DNA of 64,000 bases from Promethearchaeota archaeon (GTDB lineage: Archaea; Asgardarchaeota; Lokiarchaeia; Sigyniarchaeales; SOKP01), in contig JAHPZA010000004.1 of NCBI GenBank assembly GCA_019058445.1, positions 434,136 through 498,135 of the forward strand, given 5' to 3'. Within the stretch, counting starts at the first letter, position 1; the number at the start of each line of letters is the position of its first letter. The translations under genes and the position numbers were made by a program. This document shows, one piece after another, positions 1 through 9,054 of the stretch. The notes beneath the pieces were generated by a model that had not been told where the DNA came from, ran no database searches, and saw nothing but the letters and a program-made list of their open reading frames with translations.

Positions 1-103
1 TTTTTTTTTAGATAAGAAGTTAAATTCATAAATTTCAAAATTATATGATTTTTAATAAGTCTAAATAAATTAATAAAAATATTTAAAATTCTTTTAAAGG
101 AAG

Positions 104-1096
104 ATGCTTACTTCCAAATGGGAAAAAGTAGATTTTCAGCAATTTGTAAATGATTTTGGCACTAAAATTATATTAGAAAATGCTCCAACTTTATTGTATT
201 CCAACAAGGAAAAGGAACATGAAGCTTATAATTCCTTAATCGCGTTTTTTTTAGTTGGTGCGGGATTGTGTTTGTACGTATCAATTTCATTATTCTTAAT
301 GGAAGTTTATTTTAATATCTTCACTTTTATTATCATTACCATTTTATTAACCACTTTTGATATAGTGTTACTATTCAATTATATTAGATCTAAAGTGCAT
401 ATTAAGCCTATAGAGTGTTGGATTGAGGTTTACAAATATTTAGATTTTTATTGCCTTTCTTATTATCCCATCTTTTCGGGGAAAAGTCTTCCCAATAAAG
501 CGAAAGACGTCATTTATAAGCTGTACCAAAACGAAGTCTTACATCATAAAATTAATATTACTCAGATTGAAGTTTATTTAGAAATTTCTCAAGCTGATGA
601 TAGCAATTATAAAAAATTAGGTTTCTTTTTCCAATACGGGAGGGGAAAAGATTTTAAAGATGATGAGATCGAACGCAATTCTTGGAAATATTTTTCAGCT
701 GATACATCATTGAATGAAAATTACTTAGCTGTTGCAAATTGGGATCACCAATATGAGTGGCGTTTAGATCTAGAACAGGATTTTGACAAAATTAATGTGT
801 TTTCCCCGTGGGTAATTAAAAAATGGGATCAAACCAACTTAAAACCTCTCACAGAAGATTTTAAAAAGAAGATCAAATGGCACCTTCTAAATTTAAAATC
901 TGAACCCAAATTAAAACCTTGGAATGGAAATATTGAGGAACAAACATATCAAAACAAGAATGCTTATAAAGATTTAGAAATAATAGATGAAGCGATTGAA
1001 AAAATCATCGGACCAAATGTAGAATTAAACAAACTTGGAGACCTTGAAAAACAGCTTTTAAAGTTTAAAATATATTTTAGAGATTTGAAATTGTAG
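104..1096 (+). CDS. unrecognised membrane protein with two N-terminal TM segments
   Basis: I do not recognise this 330-residue protein. Two hydrophobic segments lie at about residues 45-70 and 72-95 (FLVGAGLCLYVSISLFL, then IFTFIIITILLTTFDIVLLF). They form a hairpin that leaves most of the protein, a soluble C-terminal part of about 235 residues rich in Trp, Lys and Asp, probably in the cytoplasm. No catalytic motif was seen. The ATG at 104 lies about 20 nt after a TATA-like tatttaaaa at 80-88, and the aaagg just before it is too close to act as a ribosome site, so a leaderless or very short-leader mRNA is likely. The next gene on the same strand starts 48 nt downstream but has its own TATA-like sequence. 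Confidence 0.75.
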   Translation: MLTSKWEKVDFQQFVNDFGTKIILENAPTLLYSNKEKEHEAYNSLIAFFLVGAGLCLYVSISLFLMEVYFNIFTFIIITILLTTFDIVLLFNYIRSKVHIKPIECWIEVYKYLDFYCLSYYPIFSGKSLPNKAKDVIYKLYQNEVLHHKINITQIEVYLEISQADDSNYKKLGFFFQYGRGKDFKDDEIERNSWKYFSADTSLNENYLAVANWDHQYEWRLDLEQDFDKINVFSPWVIKKWDQTNLKPLTEDFKKKIKWHLLNLKSEPKLKPWNGNIEEQTYQNKNAYKDLEIIDEAIEKIIGPNVELNKLGDLEKQLLKFKIYFRDLKL

Positions 1097-1143
1097 CCTT
1101 ATTTTGGCTAGTTTATATAATATTTTTAAAAAAATTAGAAATA

Positions 1144-2577
1144 TTGATAAAAGTAAAAGAACATAATTTGACTAATAATAACTTTTATTTTCCTAAAATA
1201 CAAATTTTATGGAGTGAATTAATTTTGGAATCATCACAAACAGTATCAAAAATAGAAATTCCTGTAAATAAAATCTTTTATAGTAAAGATTCAAAGGTAC
1301 TCTCTGTTGAAGTGCTCGGATTTACGTTTATAGGTCATTATAAAAAATCTTCCACAATAGGGGAGATATTGGATGATATTTTTAACTCATTACGCCACAT
1401 CCAAATAGAAAGGGGTAGTATTTTTATTATCGATGCTGCACATCTACATATACCTGAAACAACGAAATTAAAGAATTTAAAAATAAAAGAGAAAATATTT
1501 ATTGAAGAAAAGGAAAAAAAAGTAGAGGAGAAAGTAGAGAAAAAAAAAAGTAGGAAAAAAAGGTATACTAGTACTAAAGATATCGGCGAACCCATTGAAG
1601 AGGTCGCTGAAGAAGAAGAAATGGAAGAATCTTTTGATGATAGGGAAGCGAAACCTAAAGCAGATGAACTTGAACTACGAAAATCAATGGAGGAAGAATT
1701 ATCTGGATTAAAACTAAGCAAACCCCAACCCGCAAAAAAAGAAAAAGAAGTATCACCCCCTCGAATCCCTAAAGCACCCCCAGCTGCAGGACCAGCTACT
1801 GGTGCTGCTCGAGATTCCTTAGTTTCCGACCTAAAGCGATCAGAAGATCTTGAAACTGAAGCTGAAGAAGAACCCAAACCAACCAGATACGATATCAATA
1901 TGGGGTTTCAATACTATTCAGTAATGATGGAAAATCAATCGTACTTCTTTTATGTTTACTTAAGTTTTAAAGAATTAATAATTCAAGATGAAGAGGGTAA
2001 GACAGTTTATAAAACTCGATTTTCTATAACCACGACTAAGGAAGAACCTCCCATATTAGATTTGAGAATTGAGGGAGAAGGTTTTGAAGTCCATCCTCTA
2101 AGCGGTAAAGTTGAAGTCAAAAAAGATTTCGTCAATCCTCCCGTAATGATATTTTCAGTTCTTCCGATAAAATCAAAAAAGAAAAAAAAGAAAAAAGAAA
2201 GCGAGAAGAGATTCCTTAACGTATATGTTGATTTTGAAGGAAAAACGGTTAGTCATTCGATTTTATCAATAGTTGTTCAACCTAAACATTTTCATTTAGA
2301 TGTTGGTCCCTTTCATTTCGACTTGACTAAAACCCAAGCCATGTTAATATCTTTTATCTCAATATTAATAACCATAGGATCGGTTGCGTATTCATTGTTA
2401 ACCTTAGATATTTCAGGACCTACGACGGATGTAATAACTGGGTTCGTTCCAGGAATAGGATCTTTGATTTTCTTAGGCACGTTTCTCTATACCCTAATAA
2501 AAGAAGGAATATATCCCGTGCAACAACAATTAAATAGTCTCCTTAACTTCGATAAGGGTATTACTACGCTAAAGTAA
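1144..2577 (+). CDS. membrane protein with possible ubiquitin-fold N-terminus, charged linker, beta-rich domain and two C-terminal TM helices
   Basis: Not a family I recognise. Three parts can be seen in the 477 residues. Residues about 20-115 alternate beta strands with one helix (TIGEILDDIFNSL) and end in a TTKLKNLKIKEKIFI stretch; this order resembles a beta-grasp/ubiquitin-like fold such as YukD, an inference from pattern only. Residues about 118-250 are a low-complexity Lys/Glu then Pro/Ala linker. Residues about 255-395 are beta-rich and interrupted by a lysine run. Two hydrophobic helices follow at about 398-420 and 430-457 near the C-terminus, so the protein is probably tail-anchored with its bulk in the cytoplasm. 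The start is TTG with no Shine-Dalgarno; a TATA-like tttatata at 1112-1119 suits a leaderless mRNA. Confidence 0.75.
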   Translation: MIKVKEHNLTNNNFYFPKIQILWSELILESSQTVSKIEIPVNKIFYSKDSKVLSVEVLGFTFIGHYKKSSTIGEILDDIFNSLRHIQIERGSIFIIDAAHLHIPETTKLKNLKIKEKIFIEEKEKKVEEKVEKKKSRKKRYTSTKDIGEPIEEVAEEEEMEESFDDREAKPKADELELRKSMEEELSGLKLSKPQPAKKEKEVSPPRIPKAPPAAGPATGAARDSLVSDLKRSEDLETEAEEEPKPTRYDINMGFQYYSVMMENQSYFFYVYLSFKELIIQDEEGKTVYKTRFSITTTKEEPPILDLRIEGEGFEVHPLSGKVEVKKDFVNPPVMIFSVLPIKSKKKKKKKESEKRFLNVYVDFEGKTVSHSILSIVVQPKHFHLDVGPFHFDLTKTQAMLISFISILITIGSVAYSLLTLDISGPTTDVITGFVPGIGSLIFLGTFLYTLIKEGIYPVQQQLNSLLNFDKGITTLK

Positions 2578-2583
2578 GTAAGC

Positions 2584-3495
2584 TCATTTTTTTATTTTTT
2601 TTAAATATTCCCAAAATTTTTTTTTTAAACCAGTCAACTCTAATTCTTTTAATTTGATAAAAAAGATTTCTCTCTTTGCAATAATAGGATATTGTTCAAT
2701 TTCTAAAATTCTAATAAGACCAGCATCTGCCGCTTTTTTTGCTATGTGTTCACTTAATATTGAGATATAGTTTGACCCGCTTACCGCTGAAATAATAGAA
2801 TCATTATCATTTATTTCTAAACCAATATTTAGCTCATGGTATTTATTAAATTGTTCTTCAAAAATATCTCGAGTCCCTGAACCTTTTTCTCTAGCGATGA
2901 AGGGAAATTTCACAAGTTCATTAAAAATAATTTGATCAGTATTACGCTTTAGTAATGTATGTTGAGTTGAGCATATAAATTTTAATTGATCTTGCCCTAT
3001 TTGAATCACTTCAAAATCATTTTTATTATAACTCATAAAGCTACCTATTCCTGCAAAATCTGCCATTTCCCGTTTTAGTAATTCAATAGATTTATGAGAA
3101 TTATTAATAGATATTTTAAAATTTACAGAAGAATATTTTTCTCGGAATTGGGCTATACTCTTGGGAAGTATATGAGAACCGGGGAGTGTTGAAGCAGTAA
3201 TAATTATATCTTCAATTTGCTTTTGTGTGAATTGTGAAAGTTCTTGTTTACATGAATCAAATAAAGCTATAATTTTCTCAGCATAGTTCAGAAAAATTTC
3301 ACCCTCTGGAGTGAGATTAAATTTTCTGGTTGTTCTATCTATTAACGTAACTCCCAACTCTTCTTCTAATTGAGATATCTGGTGAGATAACGTACTTTGG
3401 GATATGGAAAGATCTTTTGCTAAACCAGAAAAACTCTGATATTTTGTCAGACTTATAAAATTTCTTAAAAATTCAATATTCAAATTAAAAATCAA
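2584..3495 (-). CDS. LysR-family transcriptional regulator
   Basis: A 303-residue LysR-type regulator of normal family length. The N-terminal winged helix-turn-helix is clear (FSGLAKDLSISQSTLSHQIS, then LEEELGVTLIDRTTRKFNLT), followed by the two-lobed substrate-binding domain from about residue 90 (ITASTLPGSHILP opens it). The listed start is TTG at 3495; a second in-frame TTG at 3483 would give the typical MNIEFLRNF opening and may be the true start. It is divergent from the acyl-CoA synthetase-like gene at 3648 across about 150 nt that contain repeated elements, the usual layout for a LysR protein controlling its neighbour and itself. The ligand cannot be predicted, but a CoA thioester, carboxylate or sulfur compound would fit the target cluster. 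Confidence 0.9.
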   Translation of the reverse strand: MIFNLNIEFLRNFISLTKYQSFSGLAKDLSISQSTLSHQISQLEEELGVTLIDRTTRKFNLTPEGEIFLNYAEKIIALFDSCKQELSQFTQKQIEDIIITASTLPGSHILPKSIAQFREKYSSVNFKISINNSHKSIELLKREMADFAGIGSFMSYNKNDFEVIQIGQDQLKFICSTQHTLLKRNTDQIIFNELVKFPFIAREKGSGTRDIFEEQFNKYHELNIGLEINDNDSIISAVSGSNYISILSEHIAKKAADAGLIRILEIEQYPIIAKREIFFIKLKELELTGLKKKFWEYLKKIKK

Positions 3496-3506
3496 CTCAA
3501 AAATAG

Positions 3507-3574
3507 TATATGTTTATTAGAAACAACATCTAATATTACTTCAATAGTTCTTATATGTTTATCAATTCTATAAG
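3507..3574. promoter_or_regulatory. candidate LysR operator region
   Basis: The divergent intergenic region holds the 11-mer TATATGTTTAT twice (3507-3517 and 3552-3562, 45 bp apart) and an inverted repeat CTTATA-N13-TATAAG at 3550-3574, overlapping the second copy. A second imperfect dyad, TTAGA-N7-TCTAA, is at 3517-3533. A TATA-like tatttaaatt for the plus-strand gene follows near 3591-3600. LysR proteins typically bind such interrupted dyads between divergent genes; binding here is inferred. Confidence 0.5.
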
Positions 3575-3647
3575 CTTTAAAGTTAGAAAGTATTTAAATT
3601 TATAATTAAAATATTATCATCTTTTTAGAAATTCAAGGATTAGAATT

Positions 3648-5126
3648 ATGTCATCTCATTTTTTACATGATTTATTAAATCCGAAAAGTATCGCCTTTTA
3701 TGGAGCAAGCAATAGTTACCAAAAATTTGGTAGTATGTTGTTCATGAGAGTTATAAACTCTGGATTTGAGGGGAACATATATCCAATCCACTTAGAATTG
3801 GACAATGTACAAGGTCTTAAGGCTTATAAAGAAATCGCAGATGTTCCAGAAATACCGGATCTCGCTGTTCTAGTTATACCGTCGAAAATCATACTTAAAA
3901 TTCTTAGGGAATGTGCTGAAAAAGGCGTAAAATATTTCGTGATTGTTTCGGGAGGATTCAGAGAAATGACAGGAAACTACAAGAACACATTAACTGAGGA
4001 AATTATCAAAATCGCAGATAAATACGGGATTCGAATCATTGGACCTAATTGCTTAGGAATTTATAATGGTTGGCTTGATCCGGACGAGAATAAATCATTT
4101 AATATGATGCTAACCCATCAAATTGGCCTTGGGAAATTTTCCTTAGTAAGCCACAGTGGAACAGTATCATCCCAATTATTTCGAGATCCTGCGAATATGG
4201 ATTTGAAATTAGGCAAAACTTTATCTATCGGAAATGAAGCCAATATTGATCTTGTGGATTTTTTAGAATATTTTAAAGACGATGACGAGACCGAAGTAAT
4301 TGGATTATATATTGAAGAAATAAAAAGATCAAAAAAATTTATAGAATTAGCTAAAGAAATTACACTTAAAAAACCAATTATAGCAATGTATGGTGGCGGA
4401 ACCAGAGCAGGAAATAGGGCAATAAGTAGCCATACAGGTTCTATGGCAGGAAACGCTAAGTTGTTTGATGCTATGGTTAATGAAACGGGTATTATTCAAA
4501 CACATTATGTAGAAGAATTTTTAGACATTGCATCGATTTTATCCAAACCAAGTTTTGTGTACCCTAAAGGAAATCGACTTGGAATCTTAACTACTTTTGG
4601 AGGCCCAGGAGCTTTAGTAGCAAATAACGCAGAGAGGCTAGGATTAGCGGTTCCCGAATTATCAGAATCCCTCCAACAAAAGTTTAAGAAATTTTTACCT
4701 CCTACTGCGAACTGTATGAATCCTGTTGACGCAACATTTGACCCAAATATCTTAAATTTTTATGTTAAATATCCAAAAATGCTAATGAAATCAGGTGAAA
4801 TTGACGCGATAATATTAATCGGGGTCGCTGGATTCTTTTATGATATCTTGAGACTCCAAGAACAAGAAGGTTCAAAAGATATGGTTTCCCAGGAAGCTTT
4901 CATTGAACAATTAAAAGATCTGGAGAAAGTTCTAATCACTCCCACCATTAAATTTTCACAGAAATATTCAATCCCTGTTATATATATTAATACTCAAAAC
5001 TTAGCGAGTACATGGTCAAGCAAAATACGAGAGCAAGGGGGTATTGTTTTCAAATTCTGGGATCGTCCGGTGAAAGCGCTGATAAAAATATGTAAATATG
5101 TCGAATACAGAAAGTTGCACTCATAG
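3648..5126 (+). CDS. acyl-CoA synthetase (NDP-forming) alpha-subunit-like protein, copy 1
   Basis: A 492-residue protein of the succinyl-CoA synthetase superfamily. Residues about 1-130 are a Rossmann CoA-binding domain (PKSIAFYGASN; VIVSGGFREM), followed by the two ligase-CoA flavodoxin-like domains. The motif SHTGSMAG places the expected phospho-histidine at about His262, equivalent to the active-site His of archaeal ADP-forming acetyl-CoA synthetase alpha chains. There is no ATP-grasp (beta) domain in the chain or nearby, so it either pairs with a beta subunit encoded elsewhere or has another acyl-CoA role. It is about two-thirds identical by eye to the next gene, a tandem duplication. Transcribed away from the LysR gene, which probably regulates it. 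Family assignment is firm; the substrate is unknown. Confidence 0.85.
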   Translation: MSSHFLHDLLNPKSIAFYGASNSYQKFGSMLFMRVINSGFEGNIYPIHLELDNVQGLKAYKEIADVPEIPDLAVLVIPSKIILKILRECAEKGVKYFVIVSGGFREMTGNYKNTLTEEIIKIADKYGIRIIGPNCLGIYNGWLDPDENKSFNMMLTHQIGLGKFSLVSHSGTVSSQLFRDPANMDLKLGKTLSIGNEANIDLVDFLEYFKDDDETEVIGLYIEEIKRSKKFIELAKEITLKKPIIAMYGGGTRAGNRAISSHTGSMAGNAKLFDAMVNETGIIQTHYVEEFLDIASILSKPSFVYPKGNRLGILTTFGGPGALVANNAERLGLAVPELSESLQQKFKKFLPPTANCMNPVDATFDPNILNFYVKYPKMLMKSGEIDAIILIGVAGFFYDILRLQEQEGSKDMVSQEAFIEQLKDLEKVLITPTIKFSQKYSIPVIYINTQNLASTWSSKIREQGGIVFKFWDRPVKALIKICKYVEYRKLHS

Positions 5127-5274
5127 CTAATCCTAGATTTTTTAGGTAGTTTAGTAGCTCTCAAAAATGGATTTCTATGAGTTTATCAAATTTAATTAAG
5201 TTTTAAAGTTAAATCACTTTTTCCTATGTAGGATTAGGATATATATTTTTAATAGAAAAGTTTAAAAGTTAGAC

Positions 5275-6762
5275 ATGAGTGCACATTTTTTACATGATTT
5301 TTTACGTCCAAAAAGCATAGCTATTTATGGGGCAAATAATAGCTATGGTACTACAATGGGAACGATGCAGCTTATCAGAATTATCTCTTGCGGATATAAA
5401 GGCAAGATTTTTCCGATTCACCTAAGATTAGACAATGTGTTAGGTTTCAAGGCTTATAAATCGATTGCTGATGTTCCAGAGATTCCCGATCTCGTTATCA
5501 TTGTATTACCCCCGAAAGTGGTCCCTCAAATATTTAGGGAATGTGGAGAAAAAGGAGTTAAAAAGATTGTGTTAATTTCCGGAGGATTTAGAGAAGTAAG
5601 CGGTGATCGCGCTAACACTCTTACTGAAGAAATAACAAAAATTGCAAATCGCTATGGGATTAGGTTCACTGGGCCGAATTGTTTTGGATTTTATAATAGT
5701 TGGCTATATCCTGAGGATAATGGCATATTCAATATGATGGTATGGGGAGATGGATTGAAACGCGGGAAGTTTTCGGTAGCTTCACAAAGCGGAACTATGT
5801 CAAGTCATTGGGGAATGGACCCCGAATCTCTTGATGTTCGCGTTGGTAAATCAATTTCAGTCGGAAATGAAGCAAACATAGATCTTGTGAATTTCCTAGA
5901 ATATTTCAAAGATGATGAAGAAACCGGCGTAATAGGATTATATATTGAAGAAATTAAAAGAGGACAAGAATTTATTCAATTAGCCAAAGAAATTTCCCGA
6001 ACAAAACCGATAATTGCGATGTATGGGGGTGGTTCTGGAGCTGGAAATCGCGCAATTAAAAGCCATACTGGTTCAATGGCAGGAAATATGAAGGTATTTG
6101 ATGCAATGATTAAAGAGACGGGTATCATCAAAACGGATTATATCGAAGAGTTTTTAGATATTGCTTCGATTTTATCAAATCCAGATTTCTCCTATCCTAA
6201 AGGAAACCGTATGGGAATTATTACCAATTCAGGAGGACCGGGAGCGTTAATAGCCAACAACGCCGAAAGAAAAGGATTAACCGTTCCAGAATTATCGGAC
6301 TCATTAAAATTAAAATTAGAAAAAATATTACCTCATACTGCCAGTTGGCTTAATCCGGTTGATGTAACCTTTGATATGAACATCTTTAACTTTTATACCT
6401 CAATTCCTAAAATGCTTATGAAGTCAGGCGAAATTGATGCTATAATAATTTATGGCGCAATAGGTTTTCATGAGACAATGCCAGCATTGCAGCAAAATGA
6501 GAAAATAGCACCCTATATAGAACTCAGAGAAGATATGACTGAAAGAATGGACGAGATGGACAAAATATTCATCGCACCAACAATGAAAGCCTCTCAAAAA
6601 TTTGGAGTTCCCATTATTTACATAAATCCTCAAAATTACGCCTGCCAGTGGTCTAAAAAAATAAGAGAACAGGGGGGAATAGTATTTCAATACTGGGATC
6701 GTCCTGTTAATGCCTTGGCAAAGATAATTGAATATGTTGAATTTAGGAAAGATCATTCATAG
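5275..6762 (+). CDS. acyl-CoA synthetase (NDP-forming) alpha-subunit-like protein, copy 2
   Basis: A 495-residue paralogue of the preceding gene with the same domain order: Rossmann CoA-binding domain (PKSIAIYGANN), then the ligase-CoA domains, with phospho-His motif SHTGSMAG at about His264. Both copies keep the long GNEANIDLV block and the C-terminal WDRPV segment, and neither has an ATP-grasp half. The 148-nt gap contains its own TATA-like atatattttta, so it may be transcribed separately. Two retained alpha-like copies suggest either a heteromeric enzyme or two acyl specificities sharing a distant beta subunit. Reaction by family: acyl-CoA + ADP + Pi to acid + CoA + ATP, or the reverse. 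Confidence 0.85.
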   Translation: MSAHFLHDFLRPKSIAIYGANNSYGTTMGTMQLIRIISCGYKGKIFPIHLRLDNVLGFKAYKSIADVPEIPDLVIIVLPPKVVPQIFRECGEKGVKKIVLISGGFREVSGDRANTLTEEITKIANRYGIRFTGPNCFGFYNSWLYPEDNGIFNMMVWGDGLKRGKFSVASQSGTMSSHWGMDPESLDVRVGKSISVGNEANIDLVNFLEYFKDDEETGVIGLYIEEIKRGQEFIQLAKEISRTKPIIAMYGGGSGAGNRAIKSHTGSMAGNMKVFDAMIKETGIIKTDYIEEFLDIASILSNPDFSYPKGNRMGIITNSGGPGALIANNAERKGLTVPELSDSLKLKLEKILPHTASWLNPVDVTFDMNIFNFYTSIPKMLMKSGEIDAIIIYGAIGFHETMPALQQNEKIAPYIELREDMTERMDEMDKIFIAPTMKASQKFGVPIIYINPQNYACQWSKKIREQGGIVFQYWDRPVNALAKIIEYVEFRKDHS

Positions 6763-6895
6763 AACTTAAAATTAAAATTATTCTTTTTAATTATAAATTT
6801 ATGAAAAAATTCGATAAATTATTCTCAAAATATTAATATATTCTCTAATCATATTCTACTTACTGAAATTATTCATTTTAGATTAGAGAAAAAAA

Positions 6896-7255
6896 ATGTC
6901 AGATAAAAAGAAAGTTTTCACAATTGCTATTGGTAGCGGTCAATATACCAGGGAGAGACCTTACACACTTCTTAGATTTGCTTATACCGCTCTTTTAGAA
7001 GGGCATAAAATTAATATCTTTCTAGTAGAAGATGGTATTTGGGTGGGAAAGAAAGGACAAGATCCTGCCACTTATGATAATGTTGGAAAATGGCTAAAAG
7101 ATGTTATTGAAGAAGGCGCGAGAGTGTTAGCATGTGGGGTTTGCATGAAAGCTCGCGGAATGTCTGAAGATGAGTTAATGGAAGGGATCAAAAAAACCAC
7201 TATGAATGGATTTCTTGAAATGTGTGAGGAAGCTGATAATATAATGTTTACATAA
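6896..7255 (+). CDS. DsrE-family sulfur-relay protein
   Basis: A 119-residue DsrE/DsrF-like protein. It shows the family's nucleotide-binding-like fold: strand FTIAIGSG, helix ERPYTLLRFAYTALLEGH, strand NIFLVEDGIW, and a cysteine-bearing loop ACGVCMKARG with Cys80 and Cys83, the positions expected to carry persulfide sulfur. It is encoded 19 nt upstream of a TusA-like protein, the classic DsrE-TusA pairing seen in sulfur trafficking and in anaerobic redox operons. It acts in the cytoplasm, probably as a sulfur carrier or redox partner for the neighbouring iron-sulfur enzyme at 7645. Two cysteines in one loop leave open a thiol-disulfide role rather than simple persulfide transfer. Confidence 0.85.
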   Translation: MSDKKKVFTIAIGSGQYTRERPYTLLRFAYTALLEGHKINIFLVEDGIWVGKKGQDPATYDNVGKWLKDVIEEGARVLACGVCMKARGMSEDELMEGIKKTTMNGFLEMCEEADNIMFT

Positions 7256-7274
7256 CGAAGGAGATGAAAAAATC

Positions 7275-7502
7275 ATGGGAGAAACATTAAAATTAGATTG
7301 TTCTGGTCTTGTTTGCCCAATGCCCGTGGCTAAAACAAAAAGAATGCTGAATAATATGAAAAGTGGAGATAAATTAGAAGTATCAGGAGATTTTTATGAG
7401 GCGGGAGAAAATATAAAGAGATTCGCAGAAAACCATGGGGGAAAGATTTTAGTTTTCAAATCTGAAGGAGATAATTACTATTTGGAAATAGAAAAACTAT
7501 AA
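7275..7502 (+). CDS. TusA/SirA-family sulfur carrier
   Basis: A 75-residue TusA-like protein. The signature CPMP (Cys14-Pro-Met-Pro17) follows LDCSGLV; this cysteine carries persulfide sulfur in characterised family members. Cys9 is an extra residue common in archaeal homologues. The length and the beta-alpha-beta-alpha pattern (KSGDKLEVSGD; NIKRFAENHG) are normal. A clear ribosome site, ggagatg at 7260-7266, precedes the ATG. It sits 19 nt after the DsrE-like gene, so the two are almost certainly co-transcribed and work as donor and acceptor. Confidence 0.9.
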   Translation: MGETLKLDCSGLVCPMPVAKTKRMLNNMKSGDKLEVSGDFYEAGENIKRFAENHGGKILVFKSEGDNYYLEIEKL

Positions 7503-7644
7503 TTCATTTTTTTAATTTCGCTTTTTTTATTTTTTTTGATTTATCGAAATCATCGATAAGTATGATCGATATATTTAATAATTGTAATTCATGTTTTCTA
7601 TCATTAAAAAAATAGATTTGAAAAGAAAAAAGAGAAGAATTTAA

Positions 7645-8937
7645 ATGACTGAAAGTGAAAAACCAAATTGGCGTCCTATGTGGAAGGAACTAGGCATTGA
7701 CATGGAAAAGCATGATCAATTATTAAGTGTTCTTCCAGATGTTTTTAAGGAAATTTATATTGACGCACAAAAAAATCGACCAGAAGCTATTGGTTTTTGG
7801 GACTTTGTTGTAGGAGATATTCATGGAATACGAGTAAATGAACTAAAGAAGGCAAAAGACGAGGGTAAAAAAGTTGTAGGAACTTTCTGTTTATATGTAC
7901 CCGATGAGATTATTTTTGCGTTAGGTGCAATTGGTGTTGGATTATGTGGAGGAACTAACTTCTCAAATTATGCAGCTGAAGATGTTCTGCCTGCTAACAT
8001 TTGTGCTTTAATTAAATCAGCTATTGGTTTTGGAATAGGAAATATCTGTCCATATTATGCAATGACAGATATTCTCATAGGTGAAACTACATGTGATGGA
8101 AAAAAGAAAGCATGGGAAGTTTTGAGTGATTACAAACCGATATATGTAATGGAAACACCTCAATGTAAATCTCGACCTCAAGCAAGAGAACATTTCATAA
8201 CAGAACTTAAAGCACTAATAAAAAAATTAGAGGAAGTAACTGGAAACAAACTAACCGTCGAAAATTTAAAAGCTGCAATGGAAAAGATTTCCAAAAAACG
8301 AGCTCAAATGCGAAGGATATATGAAGCACGAAAAGCTAATCCACCGCCAATATCCGGTAAGGATGCTTTACTTATGTCTCAAGTTGCTTTTTATGATGAT
8401 CCTGACAGAGAAATTGAAATGGTTGGCAAATTAGCTGATGAATTGGAACAAAGAATTAAAGATGGAGTTGGAGTAGGCGATAAAAAAGCTAAACGAATTT
8501 TAATTAGTGGAACTCCAATGGCTATTCCGAACTGGAAAATGCATCATATCATTGAAAAAAACGGAGCTATAGTCGTCGCAGAAGAAACATGTACCGGAAC
8601 AAGATATTTTGATGCAGAATTTCCAGAAATTAAAGGAGATTCCATCAATGACCTGTTGGAACTTATCGCTGACAGATATTTGAACATAAATTGCGCATGC
8701 TTTACCCCTAACGATACACGTTTATTAGACATTAAACAACTTGTAAATGAATATAAAGTAGATGGAGTGGTACTATATACTCTTTCTTTCTGCCAAGCTT
8801 ATGATATTGAAGCTGTAGCCTTTGAAAAGATACTTAAAAAAGAAGGTATCCCCGTAATTTCAATTACAACAGATTATTCTTCAGAAGATGTGTCCCAATT
8901 AACCACGCGTATAGAAGCTTTTCTCGAAATGCTTTAA
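7645..8937 (+). CDS. 2-hydroxyacyl-CoA dehydratase / benzoyl-CoA reductase-family protein (HgdB/BcrB-like)
   Basis: A 430-residue member of the HgdB/BcrB/double-cubane family, iron-sulfur enzymes that use very low-potential electrons on CoA thioesters. Conserved landmarks are GTFCLYVPDE, the ETTCDGKKKAWE segment with a probable cluster cysteine, ETPQCKSR, EETCTGTRYFD and SFCQAYDIEA near the C-terminus. The cysteines are spaced for one or two [4Fe-4S] clusters. No companion subunit and no ATP-dependent activator (HgdC/BcrA-like) is encoded nearby, so it may be a single-subunit double-cubane protein or depend on an activator elsewhere. It lies 142 nt after dsrE-tusA and upstream of a flavoprotein. 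The physiological substrate cannot be read from sequence. Confidence 0.85.
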   Translation: MTESEKPNWRPMWKELGIDMEKHDQLLSVLPDVFKEIYIDAQKNRPEAIGFWDFVVGDIHGIRVNELKKAKDEGKKVVGTFCLYVPDEIIFALGAIGVGLCGGTNFSNYAAEDVLPANICALIKSAIGFGIGNICPYYAMTDILIGETTCDGKKKAWEVLSDYKPIYVMETPQCKSRPQAREHFITELKALIKKLEEVTGNKLTVENLKAAMEKISKKRAQMRRIYEARKANPPPISGKDALLMSQVAFYDDPDREIEMVGKLADELEQRIKDGVGVGDKKAKRILISGTPMAIPNWKMHHIIEKNGAIVVAEETCTGTRYFDAEFPEIKGDSINDLLELIADRYLNINCACFTPNDTRLLDIKQLVNEYKVDGVVLYTLSFCQAYDIEAVAFEKILKKEGIPVISITTDYSSEDVSQLTTRIEAFLEML

Positions 8938-9054
8938 ATAATCGTATTTTGAGAAAATAATCTAGTTTTCATAATTATTTTTTGAGTTTCTTATTTTTTT
9001 ATTCCCATCTCTTCAATAAAATTATTTATATAAAGAGGGAGTATATTAAAGTGT

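Noticed and set aside
1338..1898. 186-codon minus-strand open frame
   Set aside because: It mirrors the Lys/Glu linker of the plus-strand gene, giving runs of Ser and Phe; a shadow frame.
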